The translations under genes and the position numbers were made by a program. DNA of 64,000 nucleotides from Rhodobacter sp. NTK016B (GTDB taxonomy: Bacteria; Pseudomonadota; Alphaproteobacteria; Rhodobacterales; Rhodobacteraceae), in assembly GCF_017303295.1 (NCBI RefSeq), contig NZ_JAFKOK010000012.1, positions 62,001 through 126,000 of the forward strand, in the 5' to 3' direction. A model generated the notes under the pieces. It was not told the DNA's origin. It was given only the letters and a program-made list of their open reading frames with translations, and searched no databases. Shown piece by piece: positions 53,555-62,125 of the stretch (the first letter of the stretch is position 1; every line of letters starts with the position of its first letter).

Positions 53555-54751
53555 TCAGTGCTTGATCAGCATCTTGCGCGGCAGGTCGCAGAAGACCTCG
53601 GGCGCGGCATCGGTGATGGCGATGGATTCGGTGGTCTCGTAACCCCAGGTATCCATCCACAGGCCGGTCATGAAGTGAAAAGTCATGCCCGGCTCCAGCT
53701 CGGTCATGTCGCCGCGGCGCAGCGACATCGTGCGCTCGCCCCAGTCGGGCGGATAGCTCAGCCCGATGGAATAGCCGCAGCGATTGTCCTTGATGATGTC
53801 GCGCTTTTCCAGCGACTTGAAGAACGCGTCGGCGATGTGGTGGCAGGTATTGCCCGCCCGCGCGGCGTCCAGTCCGGCCTCCATCCCCTCGATCACCGCT
53901 TTTTCGGCTTCCAGAATCTCCTGCGGCGGCTTGCCCAGAAAGATCGTCCGCGACAGTGGGACGTGATAGCGCTGATAGCACCCGGCGATTTCGAAGAACG
54001 TGCCTTCGTTCTCTTTCATCGGCAGGTCGTCCCATGTCAGGTGCGGCGCGGCGGCATCGGGGCCTGACGGCAGCAGCGGCACGATGGCGGGGTAATCGCC
54101 GCCATGCCCGTACCATTCGTCATAGCGCAGCCCCGCATCGTAGATTTCGGCCACCAGATCGCATTTGCGGATCCCGACCTCGATCTTGTCGGCGATGCGG
54201 TGGTGCATCCGCTCGACGATCCGCGCGGCCTGCCGCATGTATTCCAGCTCTTTCTCGGACTTCACCGCGCGTTCCCAGTTGATGAAGCCGGTCGCGTCCT
54301 TGAACTTCGCGTTGGGCAGGCCGTTCTGCAGCCGCTCATAGGCGCGGGCCGAGAACCAGTAATTGTCCATCTCGACGCCGATCGTGCCCTTGTCCCAGCT
54401 CTTTTCGATCAGCTGTTCGCACAGATATTCCATCGGGTGGCATTCGGTCGACTGCACGTAATGGTCGGGATAGCCGATGACGTTGTCGCGCTGGATCCAG
54501 ACGGTGCGGTAGGCGCCCTGCGCGTCCTGCTGGCGGCCGAACCAGATCGGCTCGCCCACCGGGCCGACGATGACGCATTGATGGACATAGAAGGACCAGC
54601 CCCCATAGCCTGACACCCAGGACATGTTCGATGGATCGCTCAGGATCAGCATGTCGAAGCCCTGGGCTTCCATCTTCAGGCGCAGCTTCGACAGCCGCTG
54701 ATTGTACTCTTCGGTGGTATAGCGCTCGGGCGTGCGTTGCAGCTTGTTCAT
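53555..54751 (-). CDS. doeA: Ectoine hydrolase-like M24 family protein (DoeA/EutD)
   Basis: 398 aa, creatinase/aminopeptidase P fold. The stretches LILSDPSNMSWVSGYGGWSFYVHQCVI, YVQSTECHPMEYL and HGGDYPAIVPLLPSG match DoeA/EutD, which opens the ectoine ring to N-acetyl-diaminobutyrate without the usual metal centre; here too canonical M24 Asp ligands seem replaced (FFEIAGCY). It is divergent from an AsnC regulator. No DoeB/EutE deacetylase gene is in the window, so a related substrate is possible. Confidence 0.75.
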   Translation of the reverse strand: MNKLQRTPERYTTEEYNQRLSKLRLKMEAQGFDMLILSDPSNMSWVSGYGGWSFYVHQCVIVGPVGEPIWFGRQQDAQGAYRTVWIQRDNVIGYPDHYVQSTECHPMEYLCEQLIEKSWDKGTIGVEMDNYWFSARAYERLQNGLPNAKFKDATGFINWERAVKSEKELEYMRQAARIVERMHHRIADKIEVGIRKCDLVAEIYDAGLRYDEWYGHGGDYPAIVPLLPSGPDAAAPHLTWDDLPMKENEGTFFEIAGCYQRYHVPLSRTIFLGKPPQEILEAEKAVIEGMEAGLDAARAGNTCHHIADAFFKSLEKRDIIKDNRCGYSIGLSYPPDWGERTMSLRRGDMTELEPGMTFHFMTGLWMDTWGYETTESIAITDAAPEVFCDLPRKMLIKH

Positions 54752-54896
54752 AGGGGGCTTTCGCTGGACAGGCGTTGAAGGGCCGTCGGACTTGCCGATA
54801 CCGCCACCCTGTCGCTCAGAACCTGACCTAGCAAGCCTTGGATCGGAAAAAACTGTCATGAACGCGCTCGCGCCCGTTCCGGTCGTCTATTGGACA

Positions 54897-54913
54897 CGCG
54901 ATTGACAATCGCG
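54897..54913. promoter_or_regulatory. Perfect 17-bp palindrome: candidate AsnC/Lrp operator
   Basis: CGCGATTG-A-CAATCGCG lies in the 184-bp region between the divergent DoeA-like and AsnC genes, 22 bp before the AsnC start codon. A TTGACA hexamer is part of it. The length and symmetry fit the sites of Lrp/AsnC regulators. Confidence 0.6.
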
Positions 54914-54935
54914 CCCCGGCCCGGATCATGGCGGG

Positions 54936-55412
54936 ATGGATACGCGCCTCGACGACAGGGACATCGCCATACTGGCCATTCTCAGCCGCGAAGGCCGAAT
55001 CGCCAAGACCGAGCTTGCGGCGCGGGTGAACTTGTCGCCGACGCCGGCCTGGGACCGGATGAAGCGGCTGGAGCAGGCCGGGCTTATCCGGGGCTACCGG
55101 GCGGATGTCGATCTCGAACGGCTGGGACCGCATGTGCAGGTATTCGTCACGCTCGAGCTCGACAGCCACAAGGCCGAGAATTTCCAGCATTTCGAGCGTG
55201 TCGTCGCCCGGATCGAGGCGATCACCGGCTGCTGGGCGATAGGCGGTGGCTATGATTACCTGATGCAGGTGGTCACGACCGACGTGGCCGCGTTTCAGGA
55301 CCTGATGGACGGGCTGCTGGAAAGCCGCGCGGGCGTGCGGCGGTATTACAGCTACATCGTCACCAAGCCGGTCAAGAATGTCCCGCCCGCGCTGGCCTTG
55401 CTGGGTGGTTGA
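54936..55412 (+). CDS. Lrp/AsnC-family regulator (DoeX-like)
   Basis: 158 aa. An N-terminal HTH (LDDRDIAILAILSREGRIAKTELAARVNLSPTPAWDRMKRLEQAG) precedes a RAM ligand-binding domain (HVQVFVTLELDSHK; CWAIGGGYDYLMQVV). The DoeX/AsnC regulator of ectoine-catabolic clusters has the same position between doeA/eutD and an aldehyde dehydrogenase gene. Likely controls both divergent genes via the palindrome at 54897-54913. Confidence 0.85.
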   Translation: MDTRLDDRDIAILAILSREGRIAKTELAARVNLSPTPAWDRMKRLEQAGLIRGYRADVDLERLGPHVQVFVTLELDSHKAENFQHFERVVARIEAITGCWAIGGGYDYLMQVVTTDVAAFQDLMDGLLESRAGVRRYYSYIVTKPVKNVPPALALLGG

Positions 55413-55537
55413 CGCGCAGGTCAGGTGATCTTTCGGGGTCCCGCGCCGGGAACAGAGGAATCCTCTGCCCGGGCCGCGCGGAACAGGCAGAGTCTCTGGC
55501 GCCCGCGCGCGACGATGGCCCCGACAAAGGAGCCCCC

Positions 55538-56995
55538 ATGACCCAGATGCGCCCCACCCCGACCCCCTGGATTTCCGACACTGCCCTGCTGTGTACCGAA
55601 GGCGACTTCCCCGGACAGGGGCGGCTGGCCGTGCGCGACCCCGCGACCGGCGATCTGGTCGCGCAGGTCGCGATGTCCGACGCCACTGGCGCGCGCGCGG
55701 CGGTCGATGCCGCCGATGCCGCCTTCCCGCTCTGGGCCGGGATGCTGCCGCAGGACCGCGCGCGGCTATTGCATGGGTGGCACGACCGGATCATCGCCGC
55801 GAAAGAGGATCTCGCGCGGATCATGGTGGCCGAGCAGGGCAAGCCGATCTCCGAGGCGCGCGGCGAAATCGATTACGCCGCCAGCTTCGTGCAGTTCTAT
55901 GCCGAGGAAGCGCTGCGCCCGAATATCGAGGGCGTCACCAGCCATCTGCCCGATGCCGAGATGGAGCTGTGGCGCGAACCCGTGGGCGTGGCCGCGCTGA
56001 TCACGCCGTGGAACTTCCCCTCGGCGATGATCACCCGAAAGGCCGCCGCCGCTCTGGCTGCGGGCTGCACCGTGGTCATCCATCCGTCGGCCGAGACGCC
56101 GCTGTCGGCGCTGGCGCTGGCGGAACTGGCGCGCCAGGCGGGCCTGCCCGATGGCGTCATGAGCACCGTGGTGGGCGACGCGCCCGCGATCGTCGGGGAA
56201 TGGACGGCGGATCAGCGGGTGCGCGCGCTGTCCTTCACCGGCTCGACCGAGGTCGGGCGCCTGCTGTATCGCCAATCCGCCGATACCGTGAAGCGGCTGG
56301 TGCTGGAACTGGGCGGGCACGCGCCGTTCATCGTCTTTCCCAGCGCCGATCTCGACCGGGCTGTGGCCGAGGCGGTGAAGGCCAAGTTCGCCACCTCGGG
56401 GCAGGATTGCCTTGGCGCGAACCGTTTCTACGTCCACCGCGATGTCTATGACGCCTTCTGCACCCGCTTCACCGCCGCGGTTGAGGCGCTGAGCATGGGG
56501 CGGGGCATGGACGACCCCGATATCGGCCCGCTCATCAACGAGAAAGCCATCGCCAAGCAGATCGAGCAGGTCGAAGACGCGCTGTCGAAGGGCGCGCGGC
56601 TGCTGACCGGCGGCAAGGTGGCTGCGGACAAGGGGCCGCTGTTTTTCGCGCCCACCGTTCTGGCCGATGTCCCCGACAGCGCCCTTATCATGAGCCAGGA
56701 GAATTTCGGCCCCGTCGCCCCTGTCACCCCTTTCGATACCGAGGAAGAGGTCACTGCGCGCGCCAATGACACCGAATACGGGCTGGTCGCCTATGTTCAC
56801 AGTCAGGACCCGCGCCGGATCTACCGCATGACCCGCGCGCTGCAATTCGGCATGGTGGCGGTCAACCGCACCAAGGTCACCGGCGCGCCCATTCCCTTCG
56901 GCGGCGTCAAGCAGTCCGGGCTGGGGCGCGAAGGCGCGCGGCAGGGGCTCGAAGCCTTCACAGATATCAAATATGTCTGCCGCGACTGGGGCTGA
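55538..56995 (+). CDS. NAD(P)-dependent semialdehyde dehydrogenase
   Basis: 485 aa aldehyde dehydrogenase. Catalytic Cys291 (GQDCLGANR), general base Glu257 (LELGG), TPWNFPSAM and SFTGSTEVG. Closest in style to succinate-semialdehyde dehydrogenases (Ssd) or the aspartate-semialdehyde dehydrogenase of ectoine catabolism. Odd: the coenzyme-site lysine (usually KP(A/S)) is His182 in VVIHPSAETP. The start at 55538 has AAAGGAG. Confidence 0.85.
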   Translation: MTQMRPTPTPWISDTALLCTEGDFPGQGRLAVRDPATGDLVAQVAMSDATGARAAVDAADAAFPLWAGMLPQDRARLLHGWHDRIIAAKEDLARIMVAEQGKPISEARGEIDYAASFVQFYAEEALRPNIEGVTSHLPDAEMELWREPVGVAALITPWNFPSAMITRKAAAALAAGCTVVIHPSAETPLSALALAELARQAGLPDGVMSTVVGDAPAIVGEWTADQRVRALSFTGSTEVGRLLYRQSADTVKRLVLELGGHAPFIVFPSADLDRAVAEAVKAKFATSGQDCLGANRFYVHRDVYDAFCTRFTAAVEALSMGRGMDDPDIGPLINEKAIAKQIEQVEDALSKGARLLTGGKVAADKGPLFFAPTVLADVPDSALIMSQENFGPVAPVTPFDTEEEVTARANDTEYGLVAYVHSQDPRRIYRMTRALQFGMVAVNRTKVTGAPIPFGGVKQSGLGREGARQGLEAFTDIKYVCRDWG

Positions 56996-57055
56996 AACCG
57001 GGGCTGACGATTTTCTGCGGGCCGGCGCTCTTGCAGGCCGGGCCGCAGACCCCAC

Positions 57056-57409
57056 ATGAAGACGATGCGCCAACAGTTTGACCCCGTCCTGACCCTGCTG
57101 CGCCTGCTGCTTGTGGTCAGCGGGGTTGTGGCCTTGGGGCCTGCGACGGGCGTGATGCAGCCGCCTCAGGTGCAGGCGGGCGAAGCCTCGGCGCAGGCGC
57201 AGACACGAGGCGCGACGGGCCTCGCTGTCGCCCGGGCTTATGCGCCCGAAGCCGCCGATCCCGCGACCGATCTGGCCGGGCTGCTGCCCGATCCGCTGAG
57301 TATCGCGCGCCCGCAAAGCCATGCACGCCTTGTCCTTCCCCCGCAGGGCGCCGTGTCGCGTCCGGTCGCGTGGCTGCGTCCGCAGGCCCGCGCGCCGCCC
57401 CTCGCGTGA
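57056..57409 (+). CDS. Small hypothetical exported protein
   Basis: 117 aa. An N-terminal hydrophobic segment (LTLLRLLLVVSGVVALGPA, about 12-30) is followed by an Ala/Pro/Gln-rich region of low complexity. Could be exported or a chance frame; no strong ribosome site. Not recognised. Confidence 0.35.
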   Translation: MKTMRQQFDPVLTLLRLLLVVSGVVALGPATGVMQPPQVQAGEASAQAQTRGATGLAVARAYAPEAADPATDLAGLLPDPLSIARPQSHARLVLPPQGAVSRPVAWLRPQARAPPLA

Positions 57410-57507
57410 TCCGTCACCGCCGCGCAACGCTGCACGGCATGAACCGATCACCAGCGCCGTGTTCGCTGCCCGAGGGCCGCATGGCGTCTGACACGCGAGT
57501 GACTGCA

Positions 57508-57597
57508 ATGACCTCTCCCCTGATGAAGAAGATCGTTTTCGCCCTGATGATGGCCACCATGGCCGCAGGGACGCTGGCGCAGGCCTTTACCGGCTGA
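57508..57597 (+). CDS. Very short exported peptide (29 aa)
   Basis: [18 protein letters not shown] followed by [11 protein letters not shown]: a nearly complete Sec signal peptide with an AQA cleavage-like end and only a few mature residues. It directly precedes a strong terminator. Either a mini-peptide/leader gene or the remains of a secreted protein. An alternative start is 57523. Confidence 0.4.
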   Translation: MTSPLMKKIVFALMMATMAAGTLAQAFTG

Positions 57598-57620
57598 TAC
57601 CGGCGCGCTGACGAAAAAAC

Positions 57621-57653
57621 GGGCAGAAAGGGCGCGGCTCTTTCTGCCCTTTT
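57621..57653. terminator. Strong terminator before the sulP leader
   Basis: GGGCAGAAAG-N9-CTTTCTGCCC (57621-57630 and 57640-57649), a 10-bp stem followed by TTTT and preceded by AAAAAAC, so it can work on both strands. Confidence 0.85.
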
Positions 57654-57663
57654 CCGTTCTGGC

Positions 57664-57855
57664 CTCGTGCTGACCCTATCCGGGGCTCGCCGTGGTTGGC
57701 AGCCGTCACGAATCCGTGTATGCCGCAGGGCAGCGAACACGGATCCGGGTGCAAGCCCCGGATGGCTATTCCGGCCGCCGATCCGCCGGACAACCTGACC
57801 GACTAAGACCAGGAAAACGGCGGGGACCGCCCCGCCGGGACGGGAAACGACTGAC
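57664..57855 (+). ncRNA. Structured 5' leader of sulP: candidate riboswitch or cis-RNA
   Basis: Nested pairing: outer stem ATCCGGGGCT (57678-57687) with AGCCCCGGAT (57754-57763), inner stem ATCCGTGT (57712-57719) with ACACGGAT (57737-57744), a hairpin TCCGGC/GCCGGA (57770-57790), and a GC hairpin CGGCGGGG-ACCG-CCCCGCCG (57818-57837) 18 nt before the sulP ATG. All these helices are perfect. A cis-RNA class named sul1 has been described upstream of sulfate-permease genes in alphaproteobacteria; I cannot verify a match. Confidence 0.6.
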
Positions 57856-59346
57856 ATGATGACCCTCGACCAGTATCGCAGGGAGTGGTTCGGCAATATG
57901 CGTGCCGATCTTCTCTCGGGCCTTGTGGTGGCGCTTGCGCTGATCCCCGAAGCCATCGCCTTTTCACTCATCGCCGGTGTCGACCCCAAGGTCGGCCTTT
58001 ACGCCAGCTTCTCGATTGCCGTTCTGGTGGCGATCACCGGCGGGCGGCCCGGCATGATCTCGGCCGCGACCGCCGCGACCGCCGTTCTGATGGTCACGCT
58101 GGTGCGCGATCACGGGCTGGAATACCTGCTGGCCGCGACCGTGCTGGCGGGGGTGATCCAGATCGCCATGGGCCTGTTGAAACTGGGCTTCGTGATGCGC
58201 TGGGTGTCGAAATCGGTGATGACCGGCTTCGTCAACGCGCTGGCGATCCTGATTTTCATGGCGCAATTGCCCGAGCTCGACCCGCGCGACGTCACATGGG
58301 TGACCTATGTGCTGGTCGCGGCCTCGCTGGCGATCATCTATCTGTTCCCGCGCATCACCAAGGCGATCCCCTCGCCGCTGGTCACCATCATCGTGCTGAC
58401 CGCGCTGACGATGGCATTCGGCTGGGACGTGCGGACCGTGGCCGATATGGGCGAGCTGCCCGATGCGCTGCCCATCTTCCTGCTGCCCGATGTGCCGCTC
58501 AATCTCGAGACGCTGATGATCATCCTGCCCTATTCGCTGGCTGTCGCCGTGGTGGGGATTCTGGAAAGCCTGATGACGCAGCAGCTGGTCGATGACCTGA
58601 CCGACACCAAGACCGACCGCAATCAGGAATGCATCGGTCAGGGCGTCGCGAATTTCTGCACCGGCTTCATCGGCGGCATGGCGGGCTGCGCGATGATCGG
58701 CCAGTCGATGATCAACGTGAAATCCGGTGGGCGCGGGCGGCTGTCGTGTTTCACGGCGGGCGTCGTGCTGCTGATCCTTGTCGTGTTCCTTGGCGAATGG
58801 GTGGGGCAGATCCCGATGCCAGCCTTGGTGGCGATCATGATCATGGTGTCGATCGGCACCTTTTCGTGGTCCTCGATCGGGACGCTCAGAACGCATCCGC
58901 GCTCGTCGTCGGTGGTGATGCTGGCGACGGTCGTTGCCGTGGTCTGGACCCATAACCTTGCCATTGGCGTGCTGGTGGGTGTGCTTCTGTCGGGCATCTT
59001 CTTTGCCGCGAAGATCGCGCAGCTGTTCCGCGTCACCTCGACCATCTCGCCCGACGGGCGCGAGCGGACCTATCGGGTCGAGGGCCAGATGTTCTATGGT
59101 TCGGTCGAAGATTTCATGGCCGCTTTCGACTTCAAGGAAGCGCTGGAGCGTGTCGTGATCGACGTGTCGGCGGCGCATATCTGGGATATTTCCAGCGTTC
59201 AGGCGCTCGACATGGCGGTGCTCAAATTCCGCCGTGACGGGGCCGAGGTCGAGATCGTTGGCATGAACGAAGCGTCCGAGACTATGGTCGACAAACTGGC
59301 GATTCATGACAAACCCGGCGCGATGGACACTCTGAGCGCGCATTGA
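57856..59346 (+). CDS. SulP family anion permease with STAS domain
   Basis: 496 aa. About 10-12 membrane helices with the SulP signature ([23 protein letters not shown]), then a cytosolic STAS domain (about 400-485). Candidate substrates are bicarbonate (BicA-like), sulfate or other anions. It is co-directional with a universal stress protein gene 14 bp downstream, the common SulP-UspA pairing. The long structured leader suggests RNA-level control. Confidence 0.9.
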   Translation: MMTLDQYRREWFGNMRADLLSGLVVALALIPEAIAFSLIAGVDPKVGLYASFSIAVLVAITGGRPGMISAATAATAVLMVTLVRDHGLEYLLAATVLAGVIQIAMGLLKLGFVMRWVSKSVMTGFVNALAILIFMAQLPELDPRDVTWVTYVLVAASLAIIYLFPRITKAIPSPLVTIIVLTALTMAFGWDVRTVADMGELPDALPIFLLPDVPLNLETLMIILPYSLAVAVVGILESLMTQQLVDDLTDTKTDRNQECIGQGVANFCTGFIGGMAGCAMIGQSMINVKSGGRGRLSCFTAGVVLLILVVFLGEWVGQIPMPALVAIMIMVSIGTFSWSSIGTLRTHPRSSSVVMLATVVAVVWTHNLAIGVLVGVLLSGIFFAAKIAQLFRVTSTISPDGRERTYRVEGQMFYGSVEDFMAAFDFKEALERVVIDVSAAHIWDISSVQALDMAVLKFRRDGAEVEIVGMNEASETMVDKLAIHDKPGAMDTLSAH

Positions 59347-59360
59347 GAGAGGGAAAGACC

Positions 59361-60212
59361 ATGGAAAAGATTATCGCCCTCGTCGATGGCTCGATCTATT
59401 CGGCCAGCGTCTGCGAACATGCCGCATGGATCGCGCAGCGCACCGGCGCGCCGGTTGAGCTGGTTCATGTGCTGGGGCGCCGCGAGGCCGCCGACAAGCA
59501 CGATCTGTCCGGCGCCATCGCGCTGGGCGCTCGCACGCAGCTTATGCAAGAGCTGGCCGAGCTTGACGCGCAGCGCGCCAAGCTGGTGGGCCACCGGGGC
59601 CGCGCGATTCTCGACGATGCGCGCGCGCTGGTGGAAAAGGCGGGCGCGACCGATGTCACCACCCGCCTGCGTCACGGGGATCTGGTCGATGCCGTGGCCG
59701 AGACCGAGGCCGAAGCCCGCGTGATCCTGATTGGCAAGCGCGGCGAGGCTGCGGATTTCGCGAAGGGGCATCTGGGGTCCAATCTGGAACGGATCGTGCG
59801 CGCCTCGCATAAACCCGTTTTCGTGGCCTCGCGCGCGTTCAGGCCGATCGAGAAGGTTCTGGTGGCCTATGACGGCGGCTCATCGGCGATGAAGGCGGTG
59901 GACCATATCGCCCGCTCGTCGCTGTTCCCGCGGCTGCAGGTTCATCTGGTGACCGTGGGTTCGCACAGCGCCGAACTGGCGGGCGGGCTTGAGGATGCGA
60001 AGGCGATGCTGCGCAGCGCCGGGATCGAAGCCACGACCGCAATCGTTCCCGGTCAGCCCGAAAAGGCGCTGGGCGAGATGGTCGAGCGGGACGGGTTCGA
60101 CATGCTGGTCATGGGCGCTTACGGCCATTCGCGCATCCGCAGCCTGATCATCGGCTCGACCACCACCGAAATGGTGCGGTCGTGCAAGGTGCCGGTCGTC
60201 TTGATGCGTTAA
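59361..60212 (+). CDS. Universal stress protein with two Usp domains
   Basis: 283 aa. Two tandem Usp folds: 1-145 and 152-283. The second has an ATP-binding G-x2-G-x9-G-S/T pattern (GAYGHSRIRSLIIGST), the first a weaker one. Paired with the SulP transporter. The start at 59361 follows GAGAGGGA. It overlaps the converging XRE gene by 4 bp. Confidence 0.9.
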   Translation: MEKIIALVDGSIYSASVCEHAAWIAQRTGAPVELVHVLGRREAADKHDLSGAIALGARTQLMQELAELDAQRAKLVGHRGRAILDDARALVEKAGATDVTTRLRHGDLVDAVAETEAEARVILIGKRGEAADFAKGHLGSNLERIVRASHKPVFVASRAFRPIEKVLVAYDGGSSAMKAVDHIARSSLFPRLQVHLVTVGSHSAELAGGLEDAKAMLRSAGIEATTAIVPGQPEKALGEMVERDGFDMLVMGAYGHSRIRSLIIGSTTTEMVRSCKVPVVLMR

Positions 60213-60880
60213 TCGGGCGTGCTCTCGGATGCGCCGTTCACCGGCGCATCCCCGCTCAGCTCGGACGCTTCGAAATCTGTGCAGACCACCAGAATCCGCA
60301 CATCCTCGGCGCCGGCCGAGGCATAAAGATGCCCGCGCGAGCTGTCGAAATACGCGCTGTCGCCCTGACGCAGGACGACGGGCGCCTTGCCCTCGGCATA
60401 GACCGTGACGGCACCATCCAGCACCATCAGGAATTCCTGCCCCGGATGGCGGACGAAATCGTCGAAATCCATCAGGTCATGGGCTTTCAGCGTGCCCAGC
60501 ATCGGCATCATCGCCTTGTTGCGCAATTCGGGAAACAGCATCTCGTAGACGTAGTTGCGCGTTTCCTGCCGCTTGAACGTCCCTTTCGGTGCCACCGCGA
60601 AGCTGCCCGGCTGAAACGCCGCGCCCTCGGCGCTGAGCAATTCGGCCATGTCGATGCCCAGACCCTTAGCCAATTGCCGCATCCGGTCATAGGTCAGCGA
60701 GATCAGCCCGCGCTCGGCTTTCGAGATCGTGCTCACCGCCAGCCCCGAACGTTCGGCCAGATCGCTTAAGGTCCAGCCGCGATCCCGGCGCAGGTCAAGC
60801 AGCCTGCGCCCGAACTCGGCGCGCTGGGCGTCGGGCATGTCGGCGGCGGTTTTCCGGGGCGCGGCATCGTTGGGGCTCAT
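60209..60880 (-). CDS. XRE-type regulator with C-terminal cupin
   Basis: 223 aa. N-terminal HTH_3 (LLDLRRDRGWTLSDLAERSGLAVSTISKAERG, about 27-58), C-terminal cupin barrel (about 125-205; HPGQEFLMVLDGAV, DSAYFDSSRGH). Such proteins repress catabolic operons and sense small ligands, e.g. amino acids or polyamines. It is divergent from the FAD oxidoreductase/TRAP genes, with 16-bp repeats between. Confidence 0.9.
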   Translation of the reverse strand: MSPNDAAPRKTAADMPDAQRAEFGRRLLDLRRDRGWTLSDLAERSGLAVSTISKAERGLISLTYDRMRQLAKGLGIDMAELLSAEGAAFQPGSFAVAPKGTFKRQETRNYVYEMLFPELRNKAMMPMLGTLKAHDLMDFDDFVRHPGQEFLMVLDGAVTVYAEGKAPVVLRQGDSAYFDSSRGHLYASAGAEDVRILVVCTDFEASELSGDAPVNGASESTPD

Positions 60881-60920
60881 GCCCTGACCATACGCGGATC
60901 GGGGGAGCGAGCAAACGAAT

Positions 60921-60957
60921 TTTCGTATTGGAAAAAATGTCTTTCGTATTGGAAAAA
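60921..60957. promoter_or_regulatory. Tandem 16-bp direct repeats: candidate operator for XRE-cupin regulator
   Basis: TTTCGTATTGGAAAAA occurs at 60921-60936 and again at 60942-60957, a 21-bp period (two helical turns). Each copy contains the dyad TTTC-N6-GAAA. They lie in the 114-bp region between divergent genes, placed to control both. Confidence 0.75.
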
Positions 60958-60994
60958 CCGTGTTAGCGTGACGGAAACGTGATCAAGGGCGAAG

Positions 60995-62125
60995 ATGAGA
61001 CCGATGGAAAAACGCGGGATCGTTGTGATCGGCGCCGGGATTGCCGGGGCTTCCGTTGCGGCAGAACTGGCAGGGTCCGGGCAGGACGTGCTGCTGCTCG
61101 AGCGGGAGATGGCGCCGGGTTATCACACCACCGGGCGGTCGGCGGCTCTCTATGCGCCCAGCTATGGCCCCAAGGTCATCCGTGCGCTGACGCGGGCGTC
61201 GCGCGCGGCATTTCAGGCGCCGCCCACCGCCGAGCGTCCGCATCCGTTGCTGAAGCCGCGCGGCGTGTTGTTCCTTGCCCGCCCCGATCAGGCCGACAGC
61301 TTCGATGCGATGGCTGCGGAAATGGACCTTACCCGCCTGACGCCTGCTCAAGCGCTCAAGCGTCTCCCGCTTCTGCGCTCCGAGGCGCTGCACGGCGCGC
61401 TTGAGGACGAGCAGGCCGCCGATATCGATGTCGATGCGCTGCACCGCCAGTATCTGCGCCAGCTTACCGCGATGGGGGGCGAGATGCGCCTGCGGGCCGA
61501 GGTGACGGGCCTGTCGCGCGACGGCGCGGGCTGGCGCATCGAAACGCCCCTGGGGGCGATCGCAGCGGATATCGTGGTCAATGCCTCGGGCGCCTGGGCC
61601 GATGACCTGGCGCGCGCGGCGGGCGTCGCGCCCGTGGGGCTGGTGCCCAAGCGGCGCACGGCGATCCTTGTCAGCCCGCCTGTGGGGGCCGAGGTCGATG
61701 GCTGGCCGATGGCGGTCGATATCGACGAGCAGTTCTACCTGCGCCCGGATGCCGGGAAGCTGCTGCTCTCGCCCGCCGACGAAACCCCGTCCGCCCCCTG
61801 CGACGCACAGCCCGATGAATGGGATGTCGCCGTCTGCGTCGATCGCATCCAGACCGCGTTCGACCTCCCGGTGCGGCGGATCGAGCACAAATGGGCGGGG
61901 CTGCGCAGCTTCGTCGCCGACAAGGCGCCGGTCGTGGGCTATGCCGCCGATGCGCCCGGTTTCTTCTGGCTGGCAGGGCAGGGGGGCTATGGCATCCAGT
62001 CGGCGCCCGCGCTGGCCCGCGCCGCCGCCGCGTTGGTTCTGGGGCAGCCTATCCCGCCCGATATCGCCGCCGAGGGTGTCACCGCAGACGCGCTCGCCCC
62101 CCGTCGCGAGGCTTTGGTCGCATGA
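60995..62125 (+). CDS. FAD-dependent amine/D-amino-acid oxidoreductase (DAO family)
   Basis: 376 aa. FAD motif GIVVIGAGIAGASVAAEL (8-25), then substrate-domain segments (GYHTTGRSAALY; DIVVNASGAWADDL) and the C-terminal FAD loop WLAGQGGYGIQSAPAL. DAO family members include glycine oxidase, DadA-like dehydrogenases and sarcosine oxidases. Substrate unknown; neighbouring TRAP genes suggest an imported amine or acid. Starts at 60995 or 61004 are both possible. Confidence 0.85.
   Translation: MRPMEKRGIVVIGAGIAGASVAAELAGSGQDVLLLEREMAPGYHTTGRSAALYAPSYGPKVIRALTRASRAAFQAPPTAERPHPLLKPRGVLFLARPDQADSFDAMAAEMDLTRLTPAQALKRLPLLRSEALHGALEDEQAADIDVDALHRQYLRQLTAMGGEMRLRAEVTGLSRDGAGWRIETPLGAIAADIVVNASGAWADDLARAAGVAPVGLVPKRRTAILVSPPVGAEVDGWPMAVDIDEQFYLRPDAGKLLLSPADETPSAPCDAQPDEWDVAVCVDRIQTAFDLPVRRIEHKWAGLRSFVADKAPVVGYAADAPGFFWLAGQGGYGIQSAPALARAAAALVLGQPIPPDIAAEGVTADALAPRREALVA

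Noticed and set aside
57664-57855. Cobalamin or TPP riboswitch in the sulP leader
   Set aside because: Neither a B12 box nor the TPP core sequence is present; the gene is an anion permease.
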